NCBI GenBank assembly: GCA_035276765.1
Contig: DATELH010000002.1
Location: 868,001-932,000, forward strand
Direction of reading: 5' to 3'
Length of the DNA: 64,000 nucleotides
DNA from: DATASD01 sp035276765
GTDB taxonomy: Bacteria > Patescibacteriota > Saccharimonadia > Saccharimonadales > UBA4665
This document shows, in pieces, positions 6,221 to 13,863 of this stretch; position 1 is the stretch's first letter; each line of letters starts with the position of its first letter. A program made the position numbers and the translations under genes. Under the pieces are notes generated by a model. The model did not search any database. It saw only the letters and a list, made by a program, of their open reading frames with translations, and was not told where the DNA came from.

Positions 6221-8359
6221 CTAATATTGCGTAGCCCCAACCTGTTTCTCAAGATCAGCCAATACAACCATTCGCATAGCAGGTGATATGTAGGTAAAAG
6301 CTCTCCAGGGGTTTCTCTCTGATGTGACGTTTGAAGCTGGCAAATCAAGCACCTGTACTCCCATATTGCCTTTTAAGGCTTGCAGCCAAGCAAGAGGAGT
6401 CTTACCGTATCGGCCTTCTTGGTTGCCCGAGCCATCCATACGCCACTCAGCGTATTGTCTCAGGACGCTTTGTACGTCGGTGTCAGTTAGTGGTAGTTGG
6501 GTTGCTTCCATCTCGTCTAATACTTCACGCGCATACGGTGGGCTATCGACGCCAGGGGCAACTACGGCCGAGAGAACCTTTACGCCTTTGTTCTGAGTGG
6601 CAAAGTCAGCCAGTCCCTCCAATACCTGGTGGTCTTGGTCGGGTGTTGTTTCTATCTGACTTGTAGCACTAAATCCGGCGTGCTCAGTGCGATACAATGA
6701 GTCACCACCAGTATCAAGGCCAATAACAACCTCTGCGCCTGTGGCAGCGACAAGTGCGCTAATATCGCCACGGACTACATCTGGTTCTATTGAATTAAGA
6801 ATAAATACGGGTGTCGGTTTTTCACCTTCTAGAGGTATCTTTTCAAGAAAACGCCAATCACCTACGGCTTCGGTTGCAGGGGTGATTTCCTTTGTGGCAC
6901 TACCGATATTTACGCCCGTACCGCTCACCCTACGCTCTTCATTTCTGACTGAAACAACCGCAGCAGTACTGCTACCGTATTTACTTTCGAGTAGTTTACC
7001 GAGCATTGCGGCCTGTATGCCATCCGAACCACCTCCCATACCAACTACCAACATGCGCTTACCTTGTAAAGCCTCACCCTGCTCAAATTGCGGTAGGCTT
7101 TCGAGACTGGTAGCTTCCGTTTCGACTGTATGAGGGACAAGCACGCCATCTCGTTCGACAAATCGTAAAGGTGTACGCCTTGGGTCAAGTTCGCCGGTGA
7201 TTATGCCCTTAACGACCTCACCAAGTTCAGCCATAACAACGCCGGTCTGTCCGGCTGCACGTGCTGCTTTATCTGCAATATGTGCTTCTTGTAAAATGTG
7301 AGCGTAGTACGTCAGGCCAAACTCGCCATACTTCTTGGTAAGTTCTTGTAATGCTTTAGGGCCGTAATAAGGGAGTGTTGCACGGTCGTTAATACCATCT
7401 CTATTTAGTTCTGCAGTCAGTATTGCCTTAACAGTCTCGGGTTGGCGCCCAAAGACTTCTCTCAATCCGGCAAATCCGTCAGAAGTCCCTACGCGTAAGT
7501 GACATTCGAGACGAGCAAGCGCCCGCAACTCCTCGAGTTCGACCTGTGAGCGTACCTCACTCATGCCACCTAATCGTTGGATCTCCATATCCAGGAACGC
7601 ATCATTGCGCTCTTTGGCCGTGGAGATGTCAGGGTTTTGTAGTGCAGCATTGAGGTTTCTCATTCTTTGCCACGTCGGGGATGTCATAGTAATTGAGGCG
7701 TCTGAATTTACGTGGCCAGCAGCGCCAGCAATATCGAATATGGATTTTAGAATATCGATATCACGCACCTGCGGGTCTGACTCATTATGGATGCCTTCTA
7801 GGGTTGCCGCAGGCGCTTCACCCTGTAGGATCTGCGGATAATTAAGACGTGACTGCGAGGCACGGCGAATGAGGTCTTGTCCTGTTGGTGTTAGCGCATC
7901 GAAGGTTGGGAGTAGGGCACGACGAGCTTCTTCATGCTCAGGATCACAGACGAGCATAGTAAATACTTCGTCGTGATCGACATGTTCACCAGCCCCCACA
8001 GCCTGGCGCACGCGGTCGTTCTTGCCTACGTCGTGTACATCCATGAAGTAGCGCACTGCGTCAAAAGTCGTCTCGTTGCCAATAGCTTGACGAGTAAATG
8101 CTTGTAGTTCGGCGAAGTCTTCGGCACTCAGGCGTGATAACTTATGCTGCGCGCCACTGTATGCTTCGCGTAAACACTCATCAGACAAACGAGTACGCTT
8201 GGCTTCTGCGGCAATATCTGGTCGCTCCTGTGCTGCTGCATCAGGCGTCGCTTGTACGTCTTCACCAATGAGCAGGTTCCACTCTGGCAATTGTTCAATT
8301 GGAGGAAGTGGATTATGTAGGCTATTGCCAGCAGTAAGGGATGGATCTAAGTCTTTCAT
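6221..8359 (-). CDS. HD-like domain fused to a DUF1152 domain
   Basis: 712 residues. The N-terminal half is helical and contains MDVHDVGKN ... HVDHDE (about residues 106-131), resembling an HD metal-binding site. From about residue 430 the sequence reads LVVGMGGGSDGIQAAMLG, then VVIGLDTGGDSLY, both typical of DUF1152, a glycine-rich family of unknown function. TATAAT stands 7 nt before the ATG at 8359, with an 8-bp inverted repeat over the -35 region. It is the largest cargo gene of the transposon. An enzymatic role on a nucleotide or nucleotide-like ligand is a guess. Confidence 0.65.
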   Translation of the reverse strand: MKDLDPSLTAGNSLHNPLPPIEQLPEWNLLIGEDVQATPDAAAQERPDIAAEAKRTRLSDECLREAYSGAQHKLSRLSAEDFAELQAFTRQAIGNETTFDAVRYFMDVHDVGKNDRVRQAVGAGEHVDHDEVFTMLVCDPEHEEARRALLPTFDALTPTGQDLIRRASQSRLNYPQILQGEAPAATLEGIHNESDPQVRDIDILKSIFDIAGAAGHVNSDASITMTSPTWQRMRNLNAALQNPDISTAKERNDAFLDMEIQRLGGMSEVRSQVELEELRALARLECHLRVGTSDGFAGLREVFGRQPETVKAILTAELNRDGINDRATLPYYGPKALQELTKKYGEFGLTYYAHILQEAHIADKAARAAGQTGVVMAELGEVVKGIITGELDPRRTPLRFVERDGVLVPHTVETEATSLESLPQFEQGEALQGKRMLVVGMGGGSDGIQAAMLGKLLESKYGSSTAAVVSVRNEERRVSGTGVNIGSATKEITPATEAVGDWRFLEKIPLEGEKPTPVFILNSIEPDVVRGDISALVAATGAEVVIGLDTGGDSLYRTEHAGFSATSQIETTPDQDHQVLEGLADFATQNKGVKVLSAVVAPGVDSPPYAREVLDEMEATQLPLTDTDVQSVLRQYAEWRMDGSGNQEGRYGKTPLAWLQALKGNMGVQVLDLPASNVTSERNPWRAFTYISPAMRMVVLADLEKQVGATQY

Positions 8360-8382
8360 TTAAACAATTATATCGTAGAAAT

Positions 8383-8404
8383 CACTTTTCCTATCAGAAA
8401 AGTG
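8383..8404. promoter_or_regulatory. Inverted repeat upstream of the DUF1152 gene
   Basis: CACTTTTC-N6-GAAAAGTG, perfect, overlapping the expected -35 of the TATAAT promoter that serves the gene starting at 8359. Likely an operator. Confidence 0.5.
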
Positions 8405-8406
8405 AC

Positions 8407-8439
8407 AACTCGCATTTGTCGTTCCGTCAAAAACGAGTT
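8407..8439 (-). terminator. Long imperfect hairpin after the replication-relaxation gene
   Basis: AACTCG pairs with CGAGTT, with an inner stem TTTG/CAAA and CG/CG around a GAA loop. It lies just past the stop of the gene at 8461 and before the promoter of the next gene, so it probably ends transcription; there is no U-tract. Confidence 0.4.
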
Positions 8440-8460
8440 ACAGATTTACCTGTGCGCGGA

Positions 8461-9324
8461 CTAGTCGTCGTCTTGGGGTGGTTCAACTTCTTCCCAGATC
8501 TTGCCACGAAAGCCATGCTTTTTGAGCATTTCAACGGTCGTAAACCGCATGTGAATGTTCTCAGTGTCCCATGCGTCTTCCAATAGCTTCCTCGTTGCCC
8601 GTTTGCAATAAATCATGTCGGCTTTGGTTGAGCACACAAATAACGCAATCGGCGGTGTTTCTTCTTCCATTGCATCTTGCCACTCTTCACTATCCAAAAA
8701 CTGCACGTAGTTCTTGAGCCGCTTGCGCATACTATATCTAGGCAGCGTCGGATCGAACACTTCGACGGTATAGCTTGCGACTGGCACTTCTTCAAAATAC
8801 TCATCGTAGCCCATCTTTGTGTAGCACAGGTTCGGATGGATGTCCGTATCGTTGAGGAATTCATAATAACCGCCCTCGGTAAACTCAGCTTCGGTTTCGT
8901 ACATAAACCAAATATCATCGCTTTTTGCCATTCTGCCTATCGCGCCCACAACTCTATTAGTCTGCTCGAACGTGATGCAGGCATCCGCGAGTAATATGCA
9001 GCGGTCAATAAAAGCCTGACTCCGGCCCGACTCGCGGTAGTATTTGGCGATATGCTCGGAGTGCACGTCGTTCTGCTTAAAACGGCGTATGGCGTTAATG
9101 CCTAAATAGTACACAGCTGGCTTGGTTTTTTCGGCAAAATGGGTTGAATAGATCCACTCAACATAGTGCTTCTGGCGCAAATCTTTCAGCCACAGGTTAG
9201 TATTCTTGTAGTCCTTTTGGTCCAATAATGCTTGTATCTGTATACGATTTAAGAACCTATGCTTATATAGTAGGTCTAGTATTTCTTTCTGTCTCATGGT
9301 TATTTTCGGTAAGTCTGTAGGCAT
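8461..9324 (-). CDS. Replication-relaxation family protein
   Basis: 287 residues. The N-terminal ~80 residues form a winged helix (MRQKEILDLLYKHRFLNRIQIQALL ... NLWLKDLRQKHYVE), the hallmark of the Replic_Relax family named from plasmid replication proteins. The middle carries acidic and aromatic segments (YEFLNDTDIHPNLCYTKMGYDEYFEE). These proteins are common on plasmids and integrative elements, where they are thought to bind DNA for replication or mobilisation. No obvious Shine-Dalgarno precedes the ATG at 9324. Confidence 0.75.
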   Translation of the reverse strand: MPTDLPKITMRQKEILDLLYKHRFLNRIQIQALLDQKDYKNTNLWLKDLRQKHYVEWIYSTHFAEKTKPAVYYLGINAIRRFKQNDVHSEHIAKYYRESGRSQAFIDRCILLADACITFEQTNRVVGAIGRMAKSDDIWFMYETEAEFTEGGYYEFLNDTDIHPNLCYTKMGYDEYFEEVPVASYTVEVFDPTLPRYSMRKRLKNYVQFLDSEEWQDAMEEETPPIALFVCSTKADMIYCKRATRKLLEDAWDTENIHMRFTTVEMLKKHGFRGKIWEEVEPPQDDD

Positions 9325-9430
9325 GGTTCTGTAGATATAGTTAGAGTTAGTTTGTTATTTTTTAGGTTTTTAGTGCTATGTTTGTTCTAGTTTTCTCGGC
9401 TGGTTTTGACAAGTAAGTATTAGCCAACCC

Positions 9431-9457
9431 ACCTACCCGTATATTTATAAGGTAGGT
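9431..9457. repeat. Inverted repeat downstream of the transposase gene
   Basis: ACCTACC-N13-GGTAGGT, perfect 7-bp arms, between the transposase and the replication-relaxation gene. Role unknown; possibly part of the latter's promoter region. Confidence 0.35.
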
Positions 9458-9497
9458 AACACAGAAAAATAAGCTATAACAGATTAAAACTAGAGTC

Positions 9498-9527
9498 ATT
9501 TATACCCTAGCCCGCAAGGGTGTAAAT
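9498..9527 (-). terminator. 11-bp hairpin after the transposase gene
   Basis: ATTTATACCCT and AGGGTGTAAAT pair fully (one wobble) around an 8-nt loop, 24 nt past the transposase stop. Its position and strength suggest it stops transposase transcription before the cargo. Confidence 0.5.
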
Positions 9528-9550
9528 ACACATTTTCATAACAGGGGTAG

Positions 9551-10504
9551 CTAACTCTTTTCAGTTAGTGCCTTGTACATAAGCCGTTTGCCGCTGACGT
9601 TATCAAACCAAGCCTCAAATCGCTCCCCATCTGTCATCTCGCGCGTATTCCAGCGAAAGCTATACTCGTCACAGTAGAACTGCAAATGCTTCGCGCTAAC
9701 GTGATGGTAAATACCATTAATACCGCGCTTTAAGTGCGACCAAAAACTCTCAGCAGTGTTTGTACTTGCCATGCCATTGACGAACTCTTTCACACCATGA
9801 TTGACGCTTTCGTGCTTAAAGCCAAGCTTAGGCAAAGTGCGGTATGGCATGTGTTCGTCTGTGTAAATTGTCGCGTCAATATCGATATTGTTACGCGCCA
9901 GTGTCATGAGCGTACTGCTGCCTGTGTCTTTCGTAGCGATTGCTCGAAGTTTGCCACCGCGTTCAACCATACCAACGACCGGTGCTTTACTGTTCTTACT
10001 ACCATGGCCCTGCGCGCCTTTGCCCGTAAGAGTCTTGAGCTTCTTGTCGTGGTGCTTGTATTTATCGGAGCCGCCTATGTAGGCCTCGTCCATTTCAACC
10101 TCACCAGTCAGCTTTTCAAAGCTGCCACTTTCAAATACGTGACGTATGCGCTGGAGCATAAACCAAGCCGTCGCCTGACGAACTTTTATAAACTTGGCAA
10201 GCTGGATTGAGGAAATGCCTTTTTTAATACTTGTACATAGATAGATTGCCAAGAGCCATTTACGAAGCGGGATTTTGCTATCCTCGAAGATACTCCCGAC
10301 ACGAACAGTAAACTGCTGTCGACAAGCAGCACACTTAAAGAGCTTGCCGCTGTTTTTACCACTACTGTACTTGTATGCTTTACCAATGACGCCACACTGT
10401 GGGCAAGTTATCTCATTAGGCCAGCGGCGCTCTTGAATGAAGTCGCGGCAAGCTTGTTCGTCAGGAAACCTATCTAGCAGCTCGATTAGATTCATATCTT
10501 CCAT
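9551..10504 (-). CDS. IS1595-family (ISXO2-like) transposase
   Basis: 317 residues, full length. An N-terminal zinc ribbon has cysteines at 34, 37, 58 and 61. An HTH region follows (SIQLAKFIKVRQATAWFMLQRIR). The DDE domain starts VEMDEAYIGG (D139), continues with IYTDEHMPYR, and ends with NTAESFWSHLKRGINGIYHH, the family signature. It moves DNA by cut-and-paste and makes 8-bp duplications. The promoter is TTGACA-N17-TATCAT with the ATG 6 nt after the -10; the TTGACA is part of the right terminal repeat. All key residues look intact, so it may still be active. Confidence 0.93.
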   Translation of the reverse strand: MEDMNLIELLDRFPDEQACRDFIQERRWPNEITCPQCGVIGKAYKYSSGKNSGKLFKCAACRQQFTVRVGSIFEDSKIPLRKWLLAIYLCTSIKKGISSIQLAKFIKVRQATAWFMLQRIRHVFESGSFEKLTGEVEMDEAYIGGSDKYKHHDKKLKTLTGKGAQGHGSKNSKAPVVGMVERGGKLRAIATKDTGSSTLMTLARNNIDIDATIYTDEHMPYRTLPKLGFKHESVNHGVKEFVNGMASTNTAESFWSHLKRGINGIYHHVSAKHLQFYCDEYSFRWNTREMTDGERFEAWFDNVSGKRLMYKALTEKS

Positions 10505-10510
10505 ATCTCA

Positions 10511-10538
10511 ATGATACGCCTCTGTTTTAGGTGTGTCA
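10511..10538 (-). promoter_or_regulatory. Transposase promoter inside the right terminal repeat
   Basis: On the minus strand TTGACA (10538-10533), a 17-nt spacer and TATCAT (10515-10510) end 6 nt before the ATG at 10504. The -35 belongs to the terminal repeat, so transposase binding could repress its own gene. Confidence 0.7.
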
Positions 10539-10552
10539 AGCGTATAATTGCC
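10526..10552. repeat. Right terminal inverted repeat of the transposon
   Basis: Read inward on the minus strand it begins GGCAATTATACGCTTGACAC and matches the left end at 24 of 27 positions. Confidence 0.88.
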
Positions 10553-10560
10553 TAAAAATA
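10553..10560. repeat. Right 8-bp target-site duplication, TAAAAATA
   Basis: Identical to 4720-4727 and directly outside the right terminal repeat. Confidence 0.85.
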
Positions 10561-10614
10561 TGGTATTGCATATATTTTTAACTTCTATATACTGGTAGGC
10601 AGAATATCCTAAAG

Positions 10615-10633
10615 AAATGGTCGCGAGCCATTT
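10615..10633. repeat. Inverted repeat AAATGG-N7-CCATTT
   Basis: Perfect 6-bp arms around TCGCGAG, in the gene-free stretch between transposon and recombinase. It could be a protein site or the first stem of the structured RNA that follows. Confidence 0.35.
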
Positions 10634-10687
10634 CACCTCTCTTATCGAGTGTGGGCCACTACGGGGTAGGTAGGGTTATGGAGACTG

Positions 10688-10808
10688 GCTGAGCCAAAAT
10701 AGCAACCAGTTTTCGGCTAGCAAAACTTCAACTTAAAGCCATTGAACGACGCTACTAAGCGTCTGGTTAAGCATGTCTTAGCTCAATGGCAGTTTGAGGG
10801 TGTTTTGC
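10688..10808 (+). ncRNA. Candidate structured RNA with a three-way junction
   Basis: First stem 10688-10721: GCT, AGCC and AAAA pair with TTTT, GGCT and AGC with single-base bulges. Then an 8-bp stem GCCATTGA (10738-10745)/TCAATGGC (10783-10790) encloses two hairpins, GACGCT-ACTA-AGCGTC (10748-10763) and GTTAAG-CATGT-CTTAGC (10766-10782), a textbook three-way junction. An outer pair GCAAAAC (10720-10726)/GTTTTGC (10802-10808) reaches the start codon of the next ORF and competes with the first stem. This could control the small ORF and recombinase, or be an independent RNA. No family recognised. Confidence 0.55.
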
Positions 10809-10809
10809 T

Positions 10810-10968
10810 GTGGTTATTAATAGCCCCGCTCCTAAGAGTATTAAAGAAGCACGGAAGCTGCTTGGTAAGCAATATCAATGTCTCGCAGACAGTCAGATTG
10901 AGGAAATAGTCATGCTGCTGAACATTGTTGCAGTGGACTTTGTACAGCAAACGGTTCCAAAGTCGTAG
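10810..10968 (+). CDS. 52-residue protein upstream of the recombinase
   Basis: Starts GTG at 10810 with GAGGG about 9 nt before it: VVINSPAPKSIKEARKLLG, then an amphipathic helix (DSQIEEIVMLLNIVAVDFVQ). It ends 44 nt before the recombinase start. The size and place suit a recombination directionality factor or small regulator, but no HTH can be claimed. The end of the structured RNA abuts its start codon. Confidence 0.5.
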   Translation: MVINSPAPKSIKEARKLLGKQYQCLADSQIEEIVMLLNIVAVDFVQQTVPKS

Positions 10969-10980
10969 AGTTAATACCTG

Positions 10981-10996
10981 GTATGTACTTACATAC
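10981..10996. promoter_or_regulatory. Operator-like palindrome in the recombinase promoter
   Basis: GTATGT-ACTT-ACATAC fills the spacer just upstream of the TATAAT (11001-11006) that serves the recombinase. A bound protein would block RNA polymerase. Confidence 0.5.
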
Positions 10997-11012
10997 GCTA
11001 TATAATGGTTCC

Positions 11013-12560
11013 ATGAGTAACGGAATCATCTATACGCGCGTGTCCACCAAAGAGCAGGCCGAGAAGCGGTTGAGTCTTGAAAATCAGGAAAAAGAGTGCA
11101 AGGAGTTTGCTCGTAAAAAGGAGCAGACTTTAATTCCTGACGCCAACATATTTAGAGACAAAGGGGAGTCGGCCAAGTTTGCGGATCGTCCTGAACTGCA
11201 ACGCATGCTCCAATTTGTCAAAGACCAAAAGGGCAAAATTGATGTCCTGTACATTTGGAAGATTGACCGCCTGGCACGTAACCTAGGCGACTACTACGGA
11301 ATTAAGGTTGCATTAGCGAAGTATGGAGTCAAAATTGTATCCGTCACCGAGCCAATAGATGATGACCCTGTTGGCCGCTTCCTTGAAGCCATCTTGGCAG
11401 CAGCAGCGCAGTTTGATAACGAAATACGTGCCATCAGAAGCCTCACTGGTATGCGAATGAGAGTAGAGCAGGGTGAATGGCCGCACAGTGCCACCATTGG
11501 CTACAAAAAGGTCAACAAGAGTGTGGTGATCGATCCGGAGTTTAGCGAGATTATTGCAGATGTTTTGGCGCAGTTCTCTACTGGGGCATACACTGTCGCA
11601 GACATCTCGCGTTATGCCTTCGAAAAGGGCGTTATGACCAAGTCGGGCAAGCCGAAGCCACATGATGCCATGAAGAAAATTCTAACCAATTTGTTCTACG
11701 CTGGTTACACCAAAAACAAGTTAAGCGACAGGATTATCAAGGGCAGACACACAGCTTTAGTGGACGAAGAAATTATTCATAAGAATACAGACATCATCAA
11801 TAAAGACAAGCGAGTAATTGTTATAACTGGTGACGACCTCTATGCGTTACGGGGAACTTTGCTTTGCACGAATTGTCAGAAGCCCCTAAGTGCTAGTACG
11901 CCTCACGGTAACGGCGGTCATTATCAAAAATATCACTGCAGTCGGCCAACTTGTACAAAAGCGCTTACTGGCCGAAAAGTAGTTAGTGCTGATGTTGACA
12001 TTGTTCACCGCCAATTTGGAGAATTGCTAGAAGCGAGACGGCCCTTAAGTGCAGGTATCTCACGACTTTATAAGGCCCTCGTTCTAAAGGCATGGAACGA
12101 CGAGTATGGCAGGGCATTGGAAAGTGCTACTCAGGTCAACCGCGATATCGAAATCCATAGAGAGATGCGCTTCGCTACTACCAAAAAGTTCATCGCCGAC
12201 AAGATCACCGAAAATGAAAGAGACGAGCAACTCAAGCATATAGACGCAAAAATTGAAGCCCTGGAACAAGAGAAAGTAGAAATGGACAGCTACGTTAAGG
12301 AAAAGGAGCGGATTGTAGACGATGCCATGAGCTTTATTGATACACCTGATATTTTCTGGAACCGTGCTAGTACAAGGAGTAGGCAGGCAATTCAGAAACT
12401 ACTTTTCCCGTCTGGAATCCCGTACAACTTTGAAACTGGGTTTGGAACCACTAAGCAGATAGATTCGTATCTGTTATTAAACAAAATAGCGTCCGAAGAC
12501 GCTAAAAATATCGATGTGGTAGCGGCGAGTGGACTTGAACCACTGACCCCAGGCTTATGA
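11013..12560 (+). CDS. Large serine recombinase (integrase)
   Basis: 515 residues from the ATG at 11013, which follows TATAAT by 6 nt (leaderless). The N-terminal resolvase domain carries IIYTRVSTKEQ with nucleophile S11 and IDRLARN. A recombinase domain follows (GYKKVNKS ... FSTGAYTVADISRYA), then a zinc ribbon (LCTNCQK ... CSRPTC) and a coiled coil (about 400-450). The last ~12 codons (AASGLEPLTPGL) are read from the antisense of a tRNA(CAU) gene, and the TGA stop overlaps the anticodon. This is the usual sign that the enzyme integrated its element at that tRNA. Confidence 0.92.
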   Translation: MSNGIIYTRVSTKEQAEKRLSLENQEKECKEFARKKEQTLIPDANIFRDKGESAKFADRPELQRMLQFVKDQKGKIDVLYIWKIDRLARNLGDYYGIKVALAKYGVKIVSVTEPIDDDPVGRFLEAILAAAAQFDNEIRAIRSLTGMRMRVEQGEWPHSATIGYKKVNKSVVIDPEFSEIIADVLAQFSTGAYTVADISRYAFEKGVMTKSGKPKPHDAMKKILTNLFYAGYTKNKLSDRIIKGRHTALVDEEIIHKNTDIINKDKRVIVITGDDLYALRGTLLCTNCQKPLSASTPHGNGGHYQKYHCSRPTCTKALTGRKVVSADVDIVHRQFGELLEARRPLSAGISRLYKALVLKAWNDEYGRALESATQVNRDIEIHREMRFATTKKFIADKITENERDEQLKHIDAKIEALEQEKVEMDSYVKEKERIVDDAMSFIDTPDIFWNRASTRSRQAIQKLLFPSGIPYNFETGFGTTKQIDSYLLLNKIASEDAKNIDVVAASGLEPLTPGL

Positions 12561-12593
12561 GTCCTGTGCTCTAACCAGCTGAGCTACGCCGCC
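12517..12593 (-). tRNA. tRNA with CAU anticodon (Met, or Ile2)
   Basis: Full cloverleaf: acceptor GGCGGCG/CGCCGCT, D arm GCTC/GAGC, loop CTCATAA, T arm AGTGG/CCACT, and an encoded CCA. CAU is read as Met unless TilS converts the C to lysidine (Ile2); tilS lies 1.3 kb away. The last pair of the anticodon stem is an A31-G39 mismatch, on the island side. The 3' half overlaps the recombinase gene and is the probable attachment site. Confidence 0.93.
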
Positions 12594-12699
12594 ATGTCCG
12601 CCCGCGCGTGCGCAAGCGATAACAGGTACAAAATATAGCACATTCTTTCCCTGTTTGCTAGTGCCCGGGCGAGGCAGAAGTTCGCCACGGCAACTCAGT

Positions 12700-13290
12700 T
12701 TACTTTTGCCGCGGCCACTTCTTTTTATCTTGGGGTGGCGCGATGATGCACGGAATAATGTTGTGACTGTTGAAAAGCGCGACCGTATCGGGGTCGTACT
12801 CGAGCGTTGGCGGCTGGTTATGAAGCACGCGCCACAGCGCACGGCCAAACGCTGAGTGACCAACAAGCAGTACATTTTCTTCGGACACTTGCTGCAGGAG
12901 CGCCAAAGCCTTTGCGGCCCGTTGCTGCAAGGCCTCCACCGTTTCGACGGTTCGATTGTTGAGCAGTGCTCGTTCCTGGGCGCTAAACGGTCCGTACACT
13001 TTGGCAAGCCCGGTCAGCTCGCCCCAATCGCGCTCCACAAATTGCGGATTTGCTTGAATGTTGTAAGCGGGATAGTTAAGTACCGAGGCAATAATTTGCG
13101 CGGTTTCGATAGCGCGCGCGAGTGGCGAGGTAACGATCAAGTCGAAATGAAGCTCCGATTTTTTGATGGCTTCGGCGATGGCGACGGCTTGCGCTCGGCC
13201 GAGTTCGGTAAGCGGTGTGTCGGTGTGACTCCAAACATTGGCGGCGTTGTCTACGCTTTCGCCATGTCGGACAAAATATAGCTGCCTCAT
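12700..13290 (-). CDS. Histidine phosphatase (phosphoglycerate-mutase superfamily)
   Basis: 196 residues from the ATG at 13290 (GGAG 8 nt before; ATGA overlap with the upstream stop). LYFVRHGES near the start gives the phosphohistidine motif RHGE, VTSPLARAIETA the second arginine site and LLVGHSAFGR the second histidine. These enzymes dephosphorylate small phospho-metabolites; the substrate cannot be told from sequence. It is coupled to the rdgB-like gene, so a nucleotide-metabolism role is possible. Confidence 0.88.
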   Translation of the reverse strand: MRQLYFVRHGESVDNAANVWSHTDTPLTELGRAQAVAIAEAIKKSELHFDLIVTSPLARAIETAQIIASVLNYPAYNIQANPQFVERDWGELTGLAKVYGPFSAQERALLNNRTVETVEALQQRAAKALALLQQVSEENVLLVGHSAFGRALWRVLHNQPPTLEYDPDTVALFNSHNIIPCIIAPPQDKKKWPRQK

Positions 13291-13847
13291 TGCGCGTGCT
13301 CCTTCAGCCATGGCGCCACGCTATGCCACACGGTTTGCAGCCCTTGCACGGCCGATTCGCCCTGTTCGTGAAATTGTGCGTCGGTGTGCTTGCCGCCGTC
13401 GAACGACGTGATAGTGCTGTGCGCATAAAGCGACTTGCCGCGGATTTCGGTAGTAATAGTGCCTATCAAATCTTTTGTGAACACCTTTTGCTGGCGGGCG
13501 TCTTGGTACACGGCGTATTGCCGCAAAATAATCCGCCGATCTTTAAGTGGCAGGGTGAGGCGCAGCCAGTCTTCGGGAGTGAACCAGTGATTGACGGATT
13601 TCATGTAGGCGCCCGGAAAATTGCCCAAGCCCGGCACCATCCAAAAATCGTCGCAAACCATGATTGGCTTTTGAAAAATGGCGAAGGCTTTTTCGGCTTT
13701 GTCGCGGGCAATGGGCTCGCCTTCTTCGGCTTGGATTTCTGGCACGTCAAGCGGATGTTGCACGAGCGTAACGCCAAACTCGGCGCACGCTTTTTGGGCT
13801 GCATGGAACTTTACTGCATTGCCGGTGGCCAAAATGACTGTTTGCAT
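13287..13847 (-). CDS. rdgB: RdgB/HAM1-family purine NTP pyrophosphatase
   Basis: 186 residues from the ATG at 13847, just in from the tilS start on the other strand. VILATGNAVKFHAAQKA matches the family's SxNxxK nucleotide-binding start; PEIQAEEGEPIARDKAEKA and VCDDFWMVPGLGNFPGAYMK carry the acidic metal site and the GxPG signature. The family hydrolyses ITP/XTP to the monophosphate, cleaning the nucleotide pool. It is more divergent than typical RdgB and forms a two-gene unit with the histidine phosphatase. Confidence 0.82.
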   Translation of the reverse strand: MQTVILATGNAVKFHAAQKACAEFGVTLVQHPLDVPEIQAEEGEPIARDKAEKAFAIFQKPIMVCDDFWMVPGLGNFPGAYMKSVNHWFTPEDWLRLTLPLKDRRIILRQYAVYQDARQQKVFTKDLIGTITTEIRGKSLYAHSTITSFDGGKHTDAQFHEQGESAVQGLQTVWHSVAPWLKEHAQ

Positions 13848-13863
13848 ACGGTACAATTACAGC

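Larger units (their letters stand above)
4728..10552. mobile_element. IS1595-family transposon with passenger genes, 5.8 kb
   Basis: The ends are a 27-bp imperfect inverted repeat: both begin GGCAATTATACGC read inward and agree at 24 of 27 positions. They are flanked by a perfect 8-bp direct repeat. An intact IS1595-type transposase gene lies at the right end with its -35 box inside the right repeat. The cargo is a small lysine-rich protein, frameshifted radC, an unknown protein, an XRE regulator, an HD-like/DUF1152 fusion and a replication-relaxation protein. The family is known to include members with passenger genes. Deleting it restores a continuous intergenic sequence, so no gene was interrupted. 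Confidence 0.88.

Noticed and set aside
9431..9457. ACCTACC/GGTAGGT repeat as a left end of a short IS1595 copy
   Set aside because: It does not match the right terminal repeat; the true left end with target duplication is at 4728.
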